This document shows, one piece after another, positions 28,431 to 38,071 of a stretch of 64,000 nucleotides of DNA. The DNA is taken from assembly GCA_022041995.1 (NCBI GenBank), contig CP074381.1:3286001-3350000 (forward strand), written 5' to 3'. Numbering within the stretch: the first letter of the stretch is position 1; the number at the start of each line of letters is the position of its first letter. Source of the stretch: Cupriavidus necator. Lineage in GTDB: Bacteria; Pseudomonadota; Gammaproteobacteria; Burkholderiales; Burkholderiaceae. Made by a program: the position numbers and the translations under genes. Below the pieces are notes generated by a model. That model did not search any database. It saw nothing but the letters and a program-made list of their open reading frames with translations, and was not told the DNA's origin.

Positions 28431-29624
28431 TCATGCCCGCCGCATACCCGCCCGCTGCTCAGCCTTCACCACATGCCGCTGATGCCCCCGCCGACGCTTC
28501 CACCAGATCAGCACGCCGGTCACGGCAAACGCCAGCGGCGCCAGCCCAAACAGCGTGATGAAGACCCGCCCCGGCAGCCCGAAGGCCTCGCCGGTATGCA
28601 GCGGGAACAGCCAGTTCAGCAGCGTGTCGCCCGCCGGCGCCTCCTGCGGATCACGCACGCCCAGCGGCTTGCCGCTCCAGGCATCAAGCCACAGCCGCGT
28701 GGCGCCGGTATCCTTGCGCACCTCGCCGGGCTGGCGCAGCCGTACCTCGAAGGCGTCGCCCGGCTTGCGTGGGAAGCTGATGCGGGTCACCTGCGCTTGC
28801 GGGTACCGGGCCTGCGCCGCCGCCATGATCTCGCCCGCGCCCAGCGACCGGGCCCCGGCCGGCGCCGGTGCCGAGACGTGCTTCGCCGGCGGCGTCACGG
28901 TCATCACGCCCGCCACCATCGGTGTCACCCACTTCGGCAGGTTCAGGTACCAGCCGGAAAAGGCGATGATGGCCAGCACCGGCGCGGCCAGGATGCCGCC
29001 CGCGCGATGCAGCGAATAGTTGAAGCGCGACCACGAACCGCCATGCGTGATGCGGAACGCCTGCACCACCGAGCGCAGCTTCAGCTTGGGCCACCACACC
29101 GCCACGCCCACCAGCGTGGTCAGCAACAGCAGCATGCCGGCCACGCCGGTGATGGTCTTGCCGGTGTCGCCCGACAGCAGGTAGCGATGCAGGTGGAACA
29201 GCGTCGGCAGCAACAGCCGGCGCGACAGGCCCGCCTCGCCCCAGACCCGCTCGCCCTTCACCGCAAGCGTGACCGGATCGACCATCACCTGGCGTGAGCG
29301 GCCCGGCACCACGCCGTCGGGCGCCTTGACCGGGTACCAGGCGATAAAGACGCCGTCGGCATGGGCCGGCAGCATCAGCAGGTTGGGCTTGCCATAGGGG
29401 GGCGCAGCCAGCCGCTCGGTCACTGCCTGGACCGTGGCCGGCGACACCGGCTCCGTCATCGGCGTGGACGCCACCAGCAGGTCAGGGTTGAGCCAGGCAT
29501 CCAGTTCTTCGCGCCAGGCGATGGTCATGCCGGTCAGCCCCAACAGGACGAACAGCAGGCCAAGGCTCAGGCCGATATACAGGTGCAGTTTGACGAGGAC
29601 GACGCGCAGGCGGCCGGTGACCAT
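28431..29624 (-). CDS. PepSY-associated transmembrane (PiuB-like) protein
   Basis: A 397-residue inner-membrane protein. A first helix (LHLYIGLSLGLLFVLLGLTGMTIAWREE, near residues 12-38) opens the PepSY-TM architecture. More helices lie near 145-165, 190-215 and 345-370, with PepSY-like soluble segments between them. The family is often iron-regulated and found with siderophore uptake or as a ferric reductase component. ATG 29624 begins the usual N-terminus (MVTGRLRVVLVKLHLY); a GTG 66 bases further upstream is in frame, and neither has a clear ribosome-binding site. Being next to cobalamin genes may be chance. I found no convincing Fur box. Confidence 0.85.
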   Translation of the reverse strand: MVTGRLRVVLVKLHLYIGLSLGLLFVLLGLTGMTIAWREELDAWLNPDLLVASTPMTEPVSPATVQAVTERLAAPPYGKPNLLMLPAHADGVFIAWYPVKAPDGVVPGRSRQVMVDPVTLAVKGERVWGEAGLSRRLLLPTLFHLHRYLLSGDTGKTITGVAGMLLLLTTLVGVAVWWPKLKLRSVVQAFRITHGGSWSRFNYSLHRAGGILAAPVLAIIAFSGWYLNLPKWVTPMVAGVMTVTPPAKHVSAPAPAGARSLGAGEIMAAAQARYPQAQVTRISFPRKPGDAFEVRLRQPGEVRKDTGATRLWLDAWSGKPLGVRDPQEAPAGDTLLNWLFPLHTGEAFGLPGRVFITLFGLAPLAFAVTGVLIWWKRRRGHQRHVVKAEQRAGMRRA

Positions 29625-29755
29625 GTGGGGGCTGATGTACGTTGAGCGGACGCTGCCATGCGTGGAGTATGGCGCAAAAGCCACTTTCACGCAGAATGCA
29701 AATGCGAAAGATTCGCGATTCTAGCAGGGCCCTGCCCAGCGGCGTGCCGCATGCA

Positions 29756-31285
29756 TCAGCGCCGCAGCGGCGCCAGCATCGCATCCAGGTCCAGGTGCGC
29801 GGTCATGGTGTCGGCAAGCCGCTCGATCGATGCTTCGCGCAGTGCATCGAGGTCCACCGCCTGGGCGCCGTCCAGCCCTGCCCAGCGCAGCAGCGCCTGG
29901 CAGCCGGCGGGCTCGTCGAACAGGCCGTGGACATAGGTGGCCAGCACCTGGCCGTCGGCCGAGCGCGCGCCGTCGGGCCGCACCGTGCCGTCGCCGCGGT
30001 CGAGCCACAGGGCCGGCTGCTCAAGCCCCGCGCCCGTGGTGACGCCAAGGTGGATCTCGTAGCCGCGCACCGGCGCATCGGCCTCCTCCAGCGCCAGCCG
30101 GCCACCGACCTGGCGCAGTTGCTTCTCTGCCGCCAGCGTGGTCTCGAAATCCAGCCAGCCCAGGCCCGCGCTGCTGCCGGCCCGGCCTTCGCGGCCATCG
30201 GGATCGTGCACCTGCCGCCCCAGCATCTGCATGCCGCCGCAGATCCCGATCAGCTTGCCGCCGTAGCGCAGGTGCCGGGCCAGCGCCGCGTCCCAGCCAT
30301 TGGCCCGGATGAAGTCCAGGTCGCCGCGCACGTTCTTGCTGCCGGGCAGCACCACCAGATCCGCGGGCGGGATCGGCATGCCGGGCCCGACAAACTGCAG
30401 GTCCACCTGCGGGTGCGCGCGCAGCGCGTCGAAGTCGGTATGGTTGGCGATGCGCGGCAGCACCGGCACGATCACGCGCAGGCGCTGTGCCGGCGAGCCG
30501 GCCCCATCACCGCTATCCGCTTGCGCGCCGATGATGGCGTCCTCGGCATCCAGATGCAGGCCGTGCAGGTAGGGCAGCACGCCGAATACCGGCTTGCCGG
30601 TGCGCGCGACCAGCCAGTCCAGTCCCGGCTCCAGCAGGCCGATATCGCCGCGGAAGCGGTTGATGATGAAGCCGGTCACGCGCGCGCGTTCGCTCTCGGA
30701 CAGGCAGTCGAGCGTGCCGACCAGGTGTGCAAACACGCCGCCGCGGTCGATGTCCGCCACCAGCACCACCGGGCAGTCGACGCGCTCGGCAAAGCCCATG
30801 TTGGCGATGTCGCGCTCGCGCAGGTTGACCTCGGCCGGGCTGCCGGCGCCCTCCACCAGCACCACGTCATAGGCCTGTGCCAGGCGCGTGTGCGAAGCCA
30901 GCACGGCCTTCATCGCCTCGGGCTTGTAGGCATGGTAGGCGCGCGCATCCAGGTCCAGCCGCGCGCGGCCGTGGATGATCACCTGCGCGCCGGTGTCGCT
31001 GCTGGGCTTGAGCAGCACCGGGTTCATGTCGGTATGCGGTGCCAGCCGCGCGGCCTGTGCCTGCAGCGCCTGCGCGCGGCCGATCTCGCCGCCGTCGGCG
31101 GTGACCGCGCTGTTCAGCGCCATGTTCTGCGGCTTGAATGGCACCACGTGCGCGCCGGCACGCGCCAGCACCCGGCACAGGCCGGCCACAATGGTGCTCT
31201 TGCCGGCATCGGAAGTCGTGCCCTGGACCATCAGCGTGCCGCGCAGGGCACCCGGCGGCAGGGATTGCGAGGAGTCAGTCTGCAT
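29756..31285 (-). CDS. cobQ: Cobyric acid synthase
   Basis: A 509-residue glutamine-dependent amidotransferase that amidates side chains b, d, e and g of adenosylcobyrinic acid a,c-diamide. The N-terminal part is a dethiobiotin-synthetase-like ATPase with [19 protein letters not shown] (P-loop near residues 21-33). The C-terminal part is a class I glutamine amidotransferase with the nucleophile cysteine in [10 protein letters not shown] and the catalytic histidine in YVHGLFD near the end. It is divergent from cobU (82-base gap). Confidence 0.96.
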   Translation of the reverse strand: MQTDSSQSLPPGALRGTLMVQGTTSDAGKSTIVAGLCRVLARAGAHVVPFKPQNMALNSAVTADGGEIGRAQALQAQAARLAPHTDMNPVLLKPSSDTGAQVIIHGRARLDLDARAYHAYKPEAMKAVLASHTRLAQAYDVVLVEGAGSPAEVNLRERDIANMGFAERVDCPVVLVADIDRGGVFAHLVGTLDCLSESERARVTGFIINRFRGDIGLLEPGLDWLVARTGKPVFGVLPYLHGLHLDAEDAIIGAQADSGDGAGSPAQRLRVIVPVLPRIANHTDFDALRAHPQVDLQFVGPGMPIPPADLVVLPGSKNVRGDLDFIRANGWDAALARHLRYGGKLIGICGGMQMLGRQVHDPDGREGRAGSSAGLGWLDFETTLAAEKQLRQVGGRLALEEADAPVRGYEIHLGVTTGAGLEQPALWLDRGDGTVRPDGARSADGQVLATYVHGLFDEPAGCQALLRWAGLDGAQAVDLDALREASIERLADTMTAHLDLDAMLAPLRR

Positions 31286-31367
31286 TGGCGGATTATCGCA
31301 CCGGTGCCTGCAACAAACCTCGCGCGTGCCCCGTGCGATGCCCGGATGCGGCGGCTACAATACGCGG

Positions 31368-32033
31368 ATGGAAACCCCGGCCATTGCACCCGCCTCCGCC
31401 CCAGGCGCCGCCACCCAGCCGCGTGCCGCCGGCGGACACGGTAACCGCCAGCTCACCCTGGTGCTGGGCGGCGCGCGTTCCGGCAAGAGCCATTACGCCG
31501 AACAGCTCGCCACCGACCATGCCACCATCACCGGTGGCCCGGTCACCTACATCGCCACCGCGCACCAGGACCCGGCGCGCGCCGACCAGGAGCTCGAAGT
31601 CCGCATCGCCCTGCACCGCGCCCGCCGCCCCGCCGACTGGCGCCTGGTGGAAGAGCCAGTGCACCTGGCCGATGCGCTCTATGGCAATGCGCGCCACGAC
31701 GGCTGCATCCTGGTGGATTGCATGACGCTGTGGATGAACAACCTGATCTTCCCCGACGCCCGCACGTATCCTGAGCATGGCGTGATCACGCCGCCGGATG
31801 CCTTCACCGAAGAAATCGAAGCGCTGCTCACCGCGCTGCCCACGCTGCCGGGCCATGTGATCCTGGTCTCGAACGAGATCGGCTTCGGCGTGATCCCGAT
31901 GGGCGCCATCACCCGCTTCTATGTCGATGAACTGGGCCGCCTGAACCAGAAGCTGGCCGCCGCCGCCGACTGCGTGCGGCTGATGGTGGCAGGCATTCCG
32001 GTTGCGGTGAAGGGCGCCGATCCCGCATGCTGA
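31368..32033 (+). CDS. cobU: Adenosylcobinamide kinase / guanylyltransferase
   Basis: A 221-residue bifunctional enzyme that phosphorylates adenosylcobinamide and then attaches GMP. The P-loop GGARSGKS lies at residues 34-41, after about 30 extra N-terminal residues. The segments YIATAH, VDCMTLWMNN and VSNEIGFGVIP are family signatures. A TACAAT hexamer at 31356-31361 puts a predicted start site at or next to the ATG, so the mRNA may be leaderless. The gene overlaps cbiB by 7 bases and leads cobU-cbiB-cobD-btuF. Confidence 0.94.
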   Translation: METPAIAPASAPGAATQPRAAGGHGNRQLTLVLGGARSGKSHYAEQLATDHATITGGPVTYIATAHQDPARADQELEVRIALHRARRPADWRLVEEPVHLADALYGNARHDGCILVDCMTLWMNNLIFPDARTYPEHGVITPPDAFTEEIEALLTALPTLPGHVILVSNEIGFGVIPMGAITRFYVDELGRLNQKLAAAADCVRLMVAGIPVAVKGADPAC

Positions 32034-33001
32034 TGCTGGCCTGGCCGGCATGCGTGGCAGCGGCACTGACGGGCGTTCTGCTGGACCGCTGGCTGGGCGA
32101 GCCGCGCCGCTGGCATCCGCTGGTGGGCTTCGGCCGCATCGCTGCCGCATGTGAGCGGCGGCTCAACCCTCTCCCGCACCGCGGTGCGCCCTGGCGCCAG
32201 CGCCTTGCCGGTCTTGTCGGCTGGTGCGTGCTGGTGCTGGTGCCGGCAACGCTCGCATGGTGGCTGGTCGACGCTGCGGCCAGCCTGCATCCTGTTGCCG
32301 CCCTGGCGCTGCATGCGGTGGCGCTGTATGCCGCACTCGGCGCGCGCAGCCTGCACCAGCATATCGCCCCGATCGCCGCCGCCCTTGCCGCGGCAGACCT
32401 CCCCGCCGCGCGCACGCTGACCGCGCGCATCGTCTCGCGCGACACCACCGATGCCGATGCCGAAGCACTGGCGCGTGCCGCCTGCGAGTCGGCACTGGAA
32501 AACGGCAACGACGCGATCTTCGGAGCGCTGTTCTGGTTCCTGGTCGGCGGGGCGCCCGCCGTGATCGTGTTCCGCCTGGCCAATACGCTCGATGCGATGT
32601 GGGGCTACCGCACGCCGCGGCTGCTGTATTTCGGCTGGGCCGCGGCGCGCATCGACGACCTGCTCAACCTCGTGCCCGCGCGCCTGACCGCGCTGTCCTA
32701 TGCGCTGCTCGGCGCCACCGCGCAGGCGCTGCATTGCTGGCGCACGCAGGCTCCGGCATGGTCGAGTCCCAATGCCGGTCCCGTGATGGCCGCGGGTGCC
32801 GGCGCGGTAGGCGTGCAGCTCGGCGGCCCGGCCCGCTATCACGGTGAGATCGAACAACGCCCGCCGCTGGGCGCCGGCCCCGCGCCGCAAGCCGCGCATG
32901 TGGTGGCCTGCCTGCGGCTGGTCGAGCGCGCCTTGTGGCTGTGGCTGGCGCTGGCAGGCGCCAGCGCGCTGGCCGTCCTTGCGGTTGCCACGCCGACATG
33001 A
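32027..33001 (+). CDS. cbiB: Adenosylcobinamide-phosphate synthase CbiB/CobD
   Basis: A 324-residue inner-membrane protein that joins adenosylcobyric acid to (R)-1-aminopropan-2-ol (phosphate). The start carries the family motif LLDRWLGEPRRWHPLVGFGRI near residues 19-39. Hydrophobic segments follow near 65-100, and the conserved RDTTDADAEALARAACESALENGNDAIFGALFWF region is near 143-177. Several transmembrane helices are expected. Start overlaps the cobU stop and the stop overlaps the next start (ATGA), so translation is coupled. The name CobD is used for this protein in the aerobic-pathway naming. Confidence 0.94.
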   Translation: MLMLAWPACVAAALTGVLLDRWLGEPRRWHPLVGFGRIAAACERRLNPLPHRGAPWRQRLAGLVGWCVLVLVPATLAWWLVDAAASLHPVAALALHAVALYAALGARSLHQHIAPIAAALAAADLPAARTLTARIVSRDTTDADAEALARAACESALENGNDAIFGALFWFLVGGAPAVIVFRLANTLDAMWGYRTPRLLYFGWAAARIDDLLNLVPARLTALSYALLGATAQALHCWRTQAPAWSSPNAGPVMAAGAGAVGVQLGGPARYHGEIEQRPPLGAGPAPQAAHVVACLRLVERALWLWLALAGASALAVLAVATPT

Positions 33002-34017
33002 ACACCGCCCTGCCCCCGATCCGCCATGGCGGCGACCTGCTTGCCGCGGTGCGCCGCTACGGCCGCCCCGCCGGCGACTGGCTCGACCTGTCCACCGGCA
33101 TCAATCCCGACGGCTATCCGGTGCCGGCGCTGCCTGCGCAAGCGTGGCAGCGGCTGCCCCAGGATGACGACGGACTGGCCGAACTGGCCGCACAGGCCTG
33201 CGGCGCGCCGCGGGCCTTGCCCGTCGCCGGCTCGCAGGCCGCCATCCGCACGCTGCCGGGTCTGCTGCGCCCGGGCCGCGTGGGCATCGCCGCGCTCGGC
33301 TACAGCGAATACGCGCCGGCCTTCGCTGCCGCGGGCCATGCGGTGGCGCCGCTGGATGAAGCTGCTTTCGCGCAGGCGGCGCTGGCCGACCAGCTCGACC
33401 ATCTCGTCATCGTGAATCCGAACAACCCGACTGGCCGCGTGCTGCCCGCCGCCACGCTGCTGCGCTGGCATGCCACGCTGGCGGCGCGCGGCGGCACGCT
33501 GCTGGTCGATGAAGCCTTTATCGACTGCCTGCCCGATGGCTCGGTGGCCGCGCATAGCGGCAAGGCCGGCCTGGTGGTGCTGCGCTCGATCGGCAAATTC
33601 TATGGCCTGGCCGGCATCCGCTGCGGCTTCGTGCTGGCGCAGCCGGCACTGCTGGACGCGCTGCGCGAGCGCCTGGGCCACTGGACCGTATCGGGTCCGG
33701 CACGCGAGGTCGCGCGGCACGCCCTGGCCGACCACGGCTGGCAGGACGCCACCCGCGCGCGGCTGCAAGCATGCGGGGCGAAGCTGGCCGCGCTGCTGGA
33801 CCGCCATGGCCTGGCGCCGGTGATGCATCCGCTGTTCTGCTGGGTGCCGCATGACGACGCCGCACGGCTGCATCACGCGCTCGCGCAACAAGGCGTCTGG
33901 ACCCGCTACTTCGACGCCGCCGGCGGCTGCCCGCCGAGCCTGCGCCTGGGCCTGCCGCCGGACCAGCCACACGCCTGGCAGCGGCTGGGCGCGGCACTGG
34001 CCGCAGTCACTGCCTGA
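32998..34017 (+). CDS. cobD: Threonine-phosphate decarboxylase (PLP-dependent)
   Basis: A 339-residue class I/II aminotransferase-fold enzyme that makes (R)-1-aminopropan-2-ol phosphate, the linker of the nucleotide loop. It begins with RHGGDLLAAVRRYG, shows DLSTGINPDGYP near residues 31-42, the asparagine motif NPNNPTGRVLP, and the PLP lysine in SIGKFYGLAGIRCGF near 197-211. Naming depends on the system (CobD in Salmonella, CobC in Pseudomonas). ATG 32998 overlaps the cbiB stop as ATGA. It lies in the cobU-cbiB-cobD-btuF set. Confidence 0.93.
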   Translation: MNTALPPIRHGGDLLAAVRRYGRPAGDWLDLSTGINPDGYPVPALPAQAWQRLPQDDDGLAELAAQACGAPRALPVAGSQAAIRTLPGLLRPGRVGIAALGYSEYAPAFAAAGHAVAPLDEAAFAQAALADQLDHLVIVNPNNPTGRVLPAATLLRWHATLAARGGTLLVDEAFIDCLPDGSVAAHSGKAGLVVLRSIGKFYGLAGIRCGFVLAQPALLDALRERLGHWTVSGPAREVARHALADHGWQDATRARLQACGAKLAALLDRHGLAPVMHPLFCWVPHDDAARLHHALAQQGVWTRYFDAAGGCPPSLRLGLPPDQPHAWQRLGAALAAVTA

Positions 34018-34035
34018 ACCACTTTCCCCGATGCC

Positions 34036-34941
34036 ATGCTGAACCGCCTGACGCCCGTTATTGCTTGCACGCTGCTGCTGGCAGCCCTGCCCGCCGCCGC
34101 CGCGGTGTCTGCCGTCGACGACTCGGGTCAGACCGTGACGCTGGCGCAACCGGCGCGCCGCGTGATCTCGCTGGCGCCGCACGTGACCGAAATGATCTTC
34201 GCGGCCGGCGGCGGCGAGCGCATCGTCGGCACGGTCAGCTACAGCGACTACCCGCCGCAGGCGCGCGAGATCGCGCGCGTGGGCGACAACAAGGCGCTGG
34301 ACCTGGAACGCATCGCCGCGCTCAAGCCCGACCTGATCGTGGTCTGGCGCCACGGCAATGCGCAGAAGCAGACCGACCGCCTGCGTGCGCTCGGCATCCC
34401 GCTCTTCTACAGCGAGCCGCGCAGGCTGGCTGCGATTCCTGAGAACATGGAGAAGCTCGGCACGCTGCTGGGCACCGAAGCCACCGCGCGGCGCGCTGCC
34501 GACGGCTTCCGCCAGCAGGTAGAGACACTGCGCAAGACCTACGCGGCACGCCCGCCGGTGACCGTCTTCTACCAGGTCTGGCAGCAGCCGCTGATGACGC
34601 TCAACGGCCAGCACCTGGTCAGCGACATGCTGGCGCTGTGCGGCGGGCGCAACCTGTTCGCGGCCGAGGCGCCGCTGGTGCCGACCGTGTCGGTCGAAGC
34701 GGTGATCGCGGGCAACCCGGAAGCGATGCTGACGGCGGGCATCGGCGCCACGCGCTCGGACCAGCCGCTGCCGGATTTCGAGATGTGGCGGCGCTGGAAA
34801 CAGGTCACGGCGGTGGCGCGCAACAACCTGTTCGTGATCGACGGCGACCTGGTCAACCGCGCCGGTCCGCGCGTGGTGCAAGGCGCCGAGCTGATCTGCA
34901 AGGATCTCGACACGGCGCGCAAGCGCCGGCCCGCACGCTGA
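34036..34941 (+). CDS. btuF: Cobalamin-binding periplasmic protein (BtuF type)
   Basis: A 301-residue solute-binding protein of the BtuF/FepB class. A signal peptide (VIACTLLLAALPAAAAVSA) precedes the mature domain, which opens with VDDSGQTVTLAQPARRVISLAPHVTEMIFA. Two lobes joined by a long helix are expected. It probably delivers cobalamin or cobinamide to the BtuC and BtuD proteins encoded in the opposite-strand operon at 38064-39909. Its TGA stop abuts directly the stop of the convergent cobC gene (TGATCA at 34939-34944), so no untranslated space separates the two genes. Confidence 0.88.
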   Translation: MLNRLTPVIACTLLLAALPAAAAVSAVDDSGQTVTLAQPARRVISLAPHVTEMIFAAGGGERIVGTVSYSDYPPQAREIARVGDNKALDLERIAALKPDLIVVWRHGNAQKQTDRLRALGIPLFYSEPRRLAAIPENMEKLGTLLGTEATARRAADGFRQQVETLRKTYAARPPVTVFYQVWQQPLMTLNGQHLVSDMLALCGGRNLFAAEAPLVPTVSVEAVIAGNPEAMLTAGIGATRSDQPLPDFEMWRRWKQVTAVARNNLFVIDGDLVNRAGPRVVQGAELICKDLDTARKRRPAR

Positions 34942-35523
34942 TCAGGCGGCGCGGTTCCACCAGCCGAGCCGGACACCGCCCGGCCCCAGCGTGAAACCGC
35001 AACTGGCACCGAAGCCCAACTCCCAGTTGACCGTCGCCGCCAGCGGCACGCCCAGCCAGTGCGCGGCCAGCATGCGCATCGGGCCGGCATGGCCGACCAC
35101 CCACAGACATTGCGCGCGATCTTTCGCCAGCGTTGCGGCCCAGCCGGCAACCCGCGCCAACGCCTGCGCCGGCGCTTCACCGCCATGCGGGCGCGCGTGC
35201 AGCAGGTCGGCCGCCCACTGGTCGAGCGCGGCGCGGTCGATCGCATCCCAGGCCACGCCCTCCCAGCTGCCGAAGTCGATCTCGCGCAGCCGGGGTTCGG
35301 TGTCGATGGCCGGCGCGCCGCCCGGCAACACCCGCCTCAGCGCCTGCGCGGTGCCGAGCGCGCGCGCCAGCGGACTGGCGACAATGCGATCCGGCGTGGG
35401 CAGGCCCGCGGCGATCCGTGCCGCCGCAGGCGTCAGCGGCGCCACCAGCGGCAGGTCGAGGCAGCCATAGCAGGTGCCCGCCGGCACCTGCGGCTGTGCA
35501 TGGCGGATCAGGACCACATCCAT
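34942..35523 (-). CDS. cobC: Alpha-ribazole phosphatase (histidine phosphatase family)
   Basis: A 193-residue histidine phosphatase that removes the 5'-phosphate from alpha-ribazole phosphate (or adenosylcobalamin phosphate). The catalytic RHG-type motif is LIRHAQP near residues 5-11, the middle shows REIDFGSWEG, and the second histidine is in VVGHAGPMR. ATG 35523 gives the conserved start [11 protein letters not shown] and overlaps the end of cobS by 16 bases. It is the last gene of the riboswitch-led minus-strand operon. Confidence 0.92.
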   Translation of the reverse strand: MDVVLIRHAQPQVPAGTCYGCLDLPLVAPLTPAAARIAAGLPTPDRIVASPLARALGTAQALRRVLPGGAPAIDTEPRLREIDFGSWEGVAWDAIDRAALDQWAADLLHARPHGGEAPAQALARVAGWAATLAKDRAQCLWVVGHAGPMRMLAAHWLGVPLAATVNWELGFGASCGFTLGPGGVRLGWWNRAA

Positions 35524-36368
35524 GCCGCGGCCACCAGGTAGAGCAGGATCTCGGCGCACTGCTGGGCCATGCCCAGGCAGTCGCCGGTATAACCGCCGAT
35601 GCGGCGCACGAAGTAACGGCCGAGCAGCAGGCGCAGCACCAGCAGCGCGACGACTGCTGCCGCGCAGAACCACGGCGACACCAGCCACAGCGGCACCAGC
35701 CCGCACAGCAGCGCGAACGCCAGCCCCGCGCCGGCCAGCTTCTGCGCCACCGGCTTGGCCTTGCCTTGCGCGCGCACGTAGGTCAGCGTGGCGAGGTAGC
35801 TGACCGCCATCGCGCGGCTGGCGGCGTGCGCGGCGACCAGCACCGCCGGCAGCACCATCAACCCGCCGCGCCCCGCAATCGCCACCAGCAACTGCCACTT
35901 GAGCAGCAACGCCACCACCAGCGCGATCGCACCGAACGCGCCGATGCGCGAGTCATGCATGATGCGCAGCACGTCCTCGCGCTGCCACGCGCCGCCGAAG
36001 GCATCGACGCAATCGGCCAGGCCGTCTTCATGGAAGGCGCCGGTCAGCAGCAGCGTGGCGGCCATGCCCAGCAGCACGGCCACGCCGGGCGGCCACCACA
36101 GCATTGCGCCCCAGGTGACCAGAGCGCCCACGCCGCCCACCAGCAGCCCGACCAGCGGGAAGTAGCGTGCGGCGGCGTGCAGGTAATGCGGTTCGAATCC
36201 GGCCCAGCGCGCCAGCCAGCCCGGCAGCGGCACGCGCGTGAAGTAGCCCAGCGCCGTCAGGAAATAGCGCAGCTCGCCGGCCACGCCGGCGGGGCTGCGT
36301 GGTTTGGGTACCGGTGCAGGCACCGGGTCGGGTACTGGTGCAGGCACCGGGTCGGACGGCACGCTCAT
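35508..36368 (-). CDS. cobS: Adenosylcobinamide-GDP ribazoletransferase (cobalamin synthase)
   Basis: A 286-residue integral membrane protein that joins adenosylcobinamide-GDP with alpha-ribazole. The family signature [11 protein letters not shown] is near residues 39-49, [23 protein letters not shown] marks the Asp-rich metal-binding site near 112-134, and several hydrophobic helices follow. The N-terminus has an unusual Pro-Val-Ala repeat, made by two tandem 24-base units (36307-36354). Start ATG 36368 overlaps the cobT stop as ATGA. Confidence 0.94.
   Translation of the reverse strand: MSVPSDPVPAPVPDPVPAPVPKPRSPAGVAGELRYFLTALGYFTRVPLPGWLARWAGFEPHYLHAAARYFPLVGLLVGGVGALVTWGAMLWWPPGVAVLLGMAATLLLTGAFHEDGLADCVDAFGGAWQREDVLRIMHDSRIGAFGAIALVVALLLKWQLLVAIAGRGGLMVLPAVLVAAHAASRAMAVSYLATLTYVRAQGKAKPVAQKLAGAGLAFALLCGLVPLWLVSPWFCAAAVVALLVLRLLLGRYFVRRIGGYTGDCLGMAQQCAEILLYLVAAAWMWS
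36307..36354. repeat. Two tandem 24-bp units in cobS
   Basis: Units 36307-36330 and 36331-36354 differ at one base (GGTACC versus GGTACT at the start). They encode the PVPxPVP-type repeat at the CobS N-terminus. Because the unit length is a multiple of three, copy-number change would keep the frame. Confidence 0.85.
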
Positions 36369-37405
36369 GGCGAGGCGGTGCTGACGCCGGCGCCGCTGAA
36401 GGTCGCCATCTCGTTCAGGAACGCCGCCGCCGAGGCAAGCAACGGCCACGCCAGCGCGGCGCCGGTGCCCTCGCCCAGGCGCAGGTCCAGCGCCAGCAGC
36501 GGCGCGGCGCCGAACTGGTCCAGCAGAGCACGGTGGCCGCGCTCATGCGAGCAGTGCGTGAACACGCAGTACTGCAGCACGTCGGGGTCCAGGCGCTGCG
36601 CCACCAGCAGCGCGGCCGTGGCGATAAAGCCATCGACCAGGATCACCATGCGGCTCGCGGCGGCGGCCAGGAAGGCGCCTGCCATCATCGCGATCTCGAA
36701 GCCGCCGAAGGTGGCCAGCACGTCCAGCGGCGCCTGCACATCGGCATGCAGCGCCAGCGCGCGCTCCAGCACCGCGCGCTTGCGCGCGAGGCCGGCATCG
36801 TCCAGCCCGGTGCCGCGCCCGATGCAGTCTGCCAGCGGCAGGCCGGTCAGCCGCTGCATCAGGCAGGCGGCCGCTGAAGTATTGGCAATGCCCATCTCGC
36901 CGAAGCCGATCACGTTGCAGCCCTGCTGCGCATGGCGCAGCACGCGCGCCATGCCGGCCGTCATCGCCGCGGCGGCCTGCTCCGGTGTCATCGCCGGCTC
37001 GACCGCGAAGTTGCGGGTGCCGTCGGCAATGCGGCAATTGACCAGGCCCGGTGCCGCCGGCAGCGGCACGCGCACGCCCGCGTCGACGATCTCCAGCGCA
37101 ATGCCGTGCTGGCGCGAGAACACATTGATCGCCGCGCCGCCAGCCAGGAAGTTCTGCACCATCTGCGCGGTGACCTCGGCCGGATAGGCGCTGACACCGG
37201 CGTCGGCCACGCCGTGGTCGGCGGCAAACACGATCACCGTCGGGCGCTGCAGCACCGGCCGCGCCGTGCCGAGGATCAGGCCCAGTTGCAAGGCCAGCGA
37301 CTCCAGCCGGCCCAGTGCGCCGAGCGGCTTGGTCTTGTCGTCGATGGCGGCCTGCAGCACGGGGCGCAGGGCATCGTCGAGGGGAGTGATTTCGGGAAAC
37401 TGCAT
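36365..37405 (-). CDS. cobT: Nicotinate-nucleotide--dimethylbenzimidazole phosphoribosyltransferase
   Basis: A 346-residue enzyme that makes alpha-ribazole 5'-phosphate from dimethylbenzimidazole and nicotinate mononucleotide. Signatures are [17 protein letters not shown] near residues 21-37, [17 protein letters not shown] near 64-80, [14 protein letters not shown] in the middle, and a C-terminal [12 protein letters not shown], with the catalytic glutamate near the end. The length is typical. It lies between cobO (33-base gap) and cobS (4-base overlap) in the minus-strand cobalamin operon. Confidence 0.96.
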   Translation of the reverse strand: MQFPEITPLDDALRPVLQAAIDDKTKPLGALGRLESLALQLGLILGTARPVLQRPTVIVFAADHGVADAGVSAYPAEVTAQMVQNFLAGGAAINVFSRQHGIALEIVDAGVRVPLPAAPGLVNCRIADGTRNFAVEPAMTPEQAAAAMTAGMARVLRHAQQGCNVIGFGEMGIANTSAAACLMQRLTGLPLADCIGRGTGLDDAGLARKRAVLERALALHADVQAPLDVLATFGGFEIAMMAGAFLAAAASRMVILVDGFIATAALLVAQRLDPDVLQYCVFTHCSHERGHRALLDQFGAAPLLALDLRLGEGTGAALAWPLLASAAAFLNEMATFSGAGVSTASP

Positions 37406-37438
37406 GATGCTTTGACCTTGTATTCGAAAAGGATGCCA

Positions 37439-38071
37439 CTACATTTCAACGCCGCGCTGCGCCTTGATGCCCTGCTGGAAGGCATGCTTGACCGGCGTCA
37501 TGTCGGTGACGGTGTCGGCCGCCTCCACCAGCGCCGGCGGCGCGCCGCGGCCGGTGATGACCACGTGCTGCATCGGCGGGCGCGCGCGCAGGTCGGCAAT
37601 GACCTGCTCCACATCAAGATAGTGCAGCTTGAGCGCGATGTTCAGTTCGTCGAACAGCACCAGGCCGATGCCGGGGTCGCGCAGCATGCCGCGCGCCACT
37701 TCCCAGGCAGCCTCGGCCTTGGCCACGTCGCGGGCACGGTCCTGCGTTTCCCAGGTATAGCCCTCGCCCATCACGTGGAAGGCGCACTCGTGCGGGAAGC
37801 GGCGCAGGAACATCTCTTCGCCGGTGGGCTGCGCACCCTTGATGAACTGGACCACGCCGGTGCGCATGCCGTGGCCGAGCGCGCGCACCACCATGCCGAA
37901 GCCCGAGCTGGACTTGCCCTTGCCATTGCCGGTGGTGATGACGATCACGCCGCGCTCATCCTGCGCGGCGGCAATCCTGGCGTCGACGACTTCTTTCTTG
38001 CGCTCCATGCGCGCCTTGTGGCGGGCATCGCGGTCCGGGTCTTCTGCAGGCGGGTTCTGGGTATCAGTCAT
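37439..38071 (-). CDS. cobO: Cob(I)yrinic acid a,c-diamide adenosyltransferase
   Basis: A 210-residue ATP:corrinoid adenosyltransferase of the CobA/CobO/BtuR type, adding the upper 5'-deoxyadenosyl ligand. The P-loop is TGNGKGKSSSGFG near residues 48-60. The segments VQFIKGAQPTGEE, LVLFDELNIALKLHYLD and VVITGRGAPPALVEAADTVTDM are typical, in that order. Its start overlaps the end of the btuD frame by 8 bases. Confidence 0.95.
   Translation of the reverse strand: MTDTQNPPAEDPDRDARHKARMERKKEVVDARIAAAQDERGVIVITTGNGKGKSSSGFGMVVRALGHGMRTGVVQFIKGAQPTGEEMFLRRFPHECAFHVMGEGYTWETQDRARDVAKAEAAWEVARGMLRDPGIGLVLFDELNIALKLHYLDVEQVIADLRARPPMQHVVITGRGAPPALVEAADTVTDMTPVKHAFQQGIKAQRGVEM

Noticed and set aside
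29640..29720. A Fur box upstream of the PepSY gene
   Set aside because: The best candidate (GCGAA-AGA-TTCGC near 29704) is only a short palindrome and does not fit the Fur consensus well.
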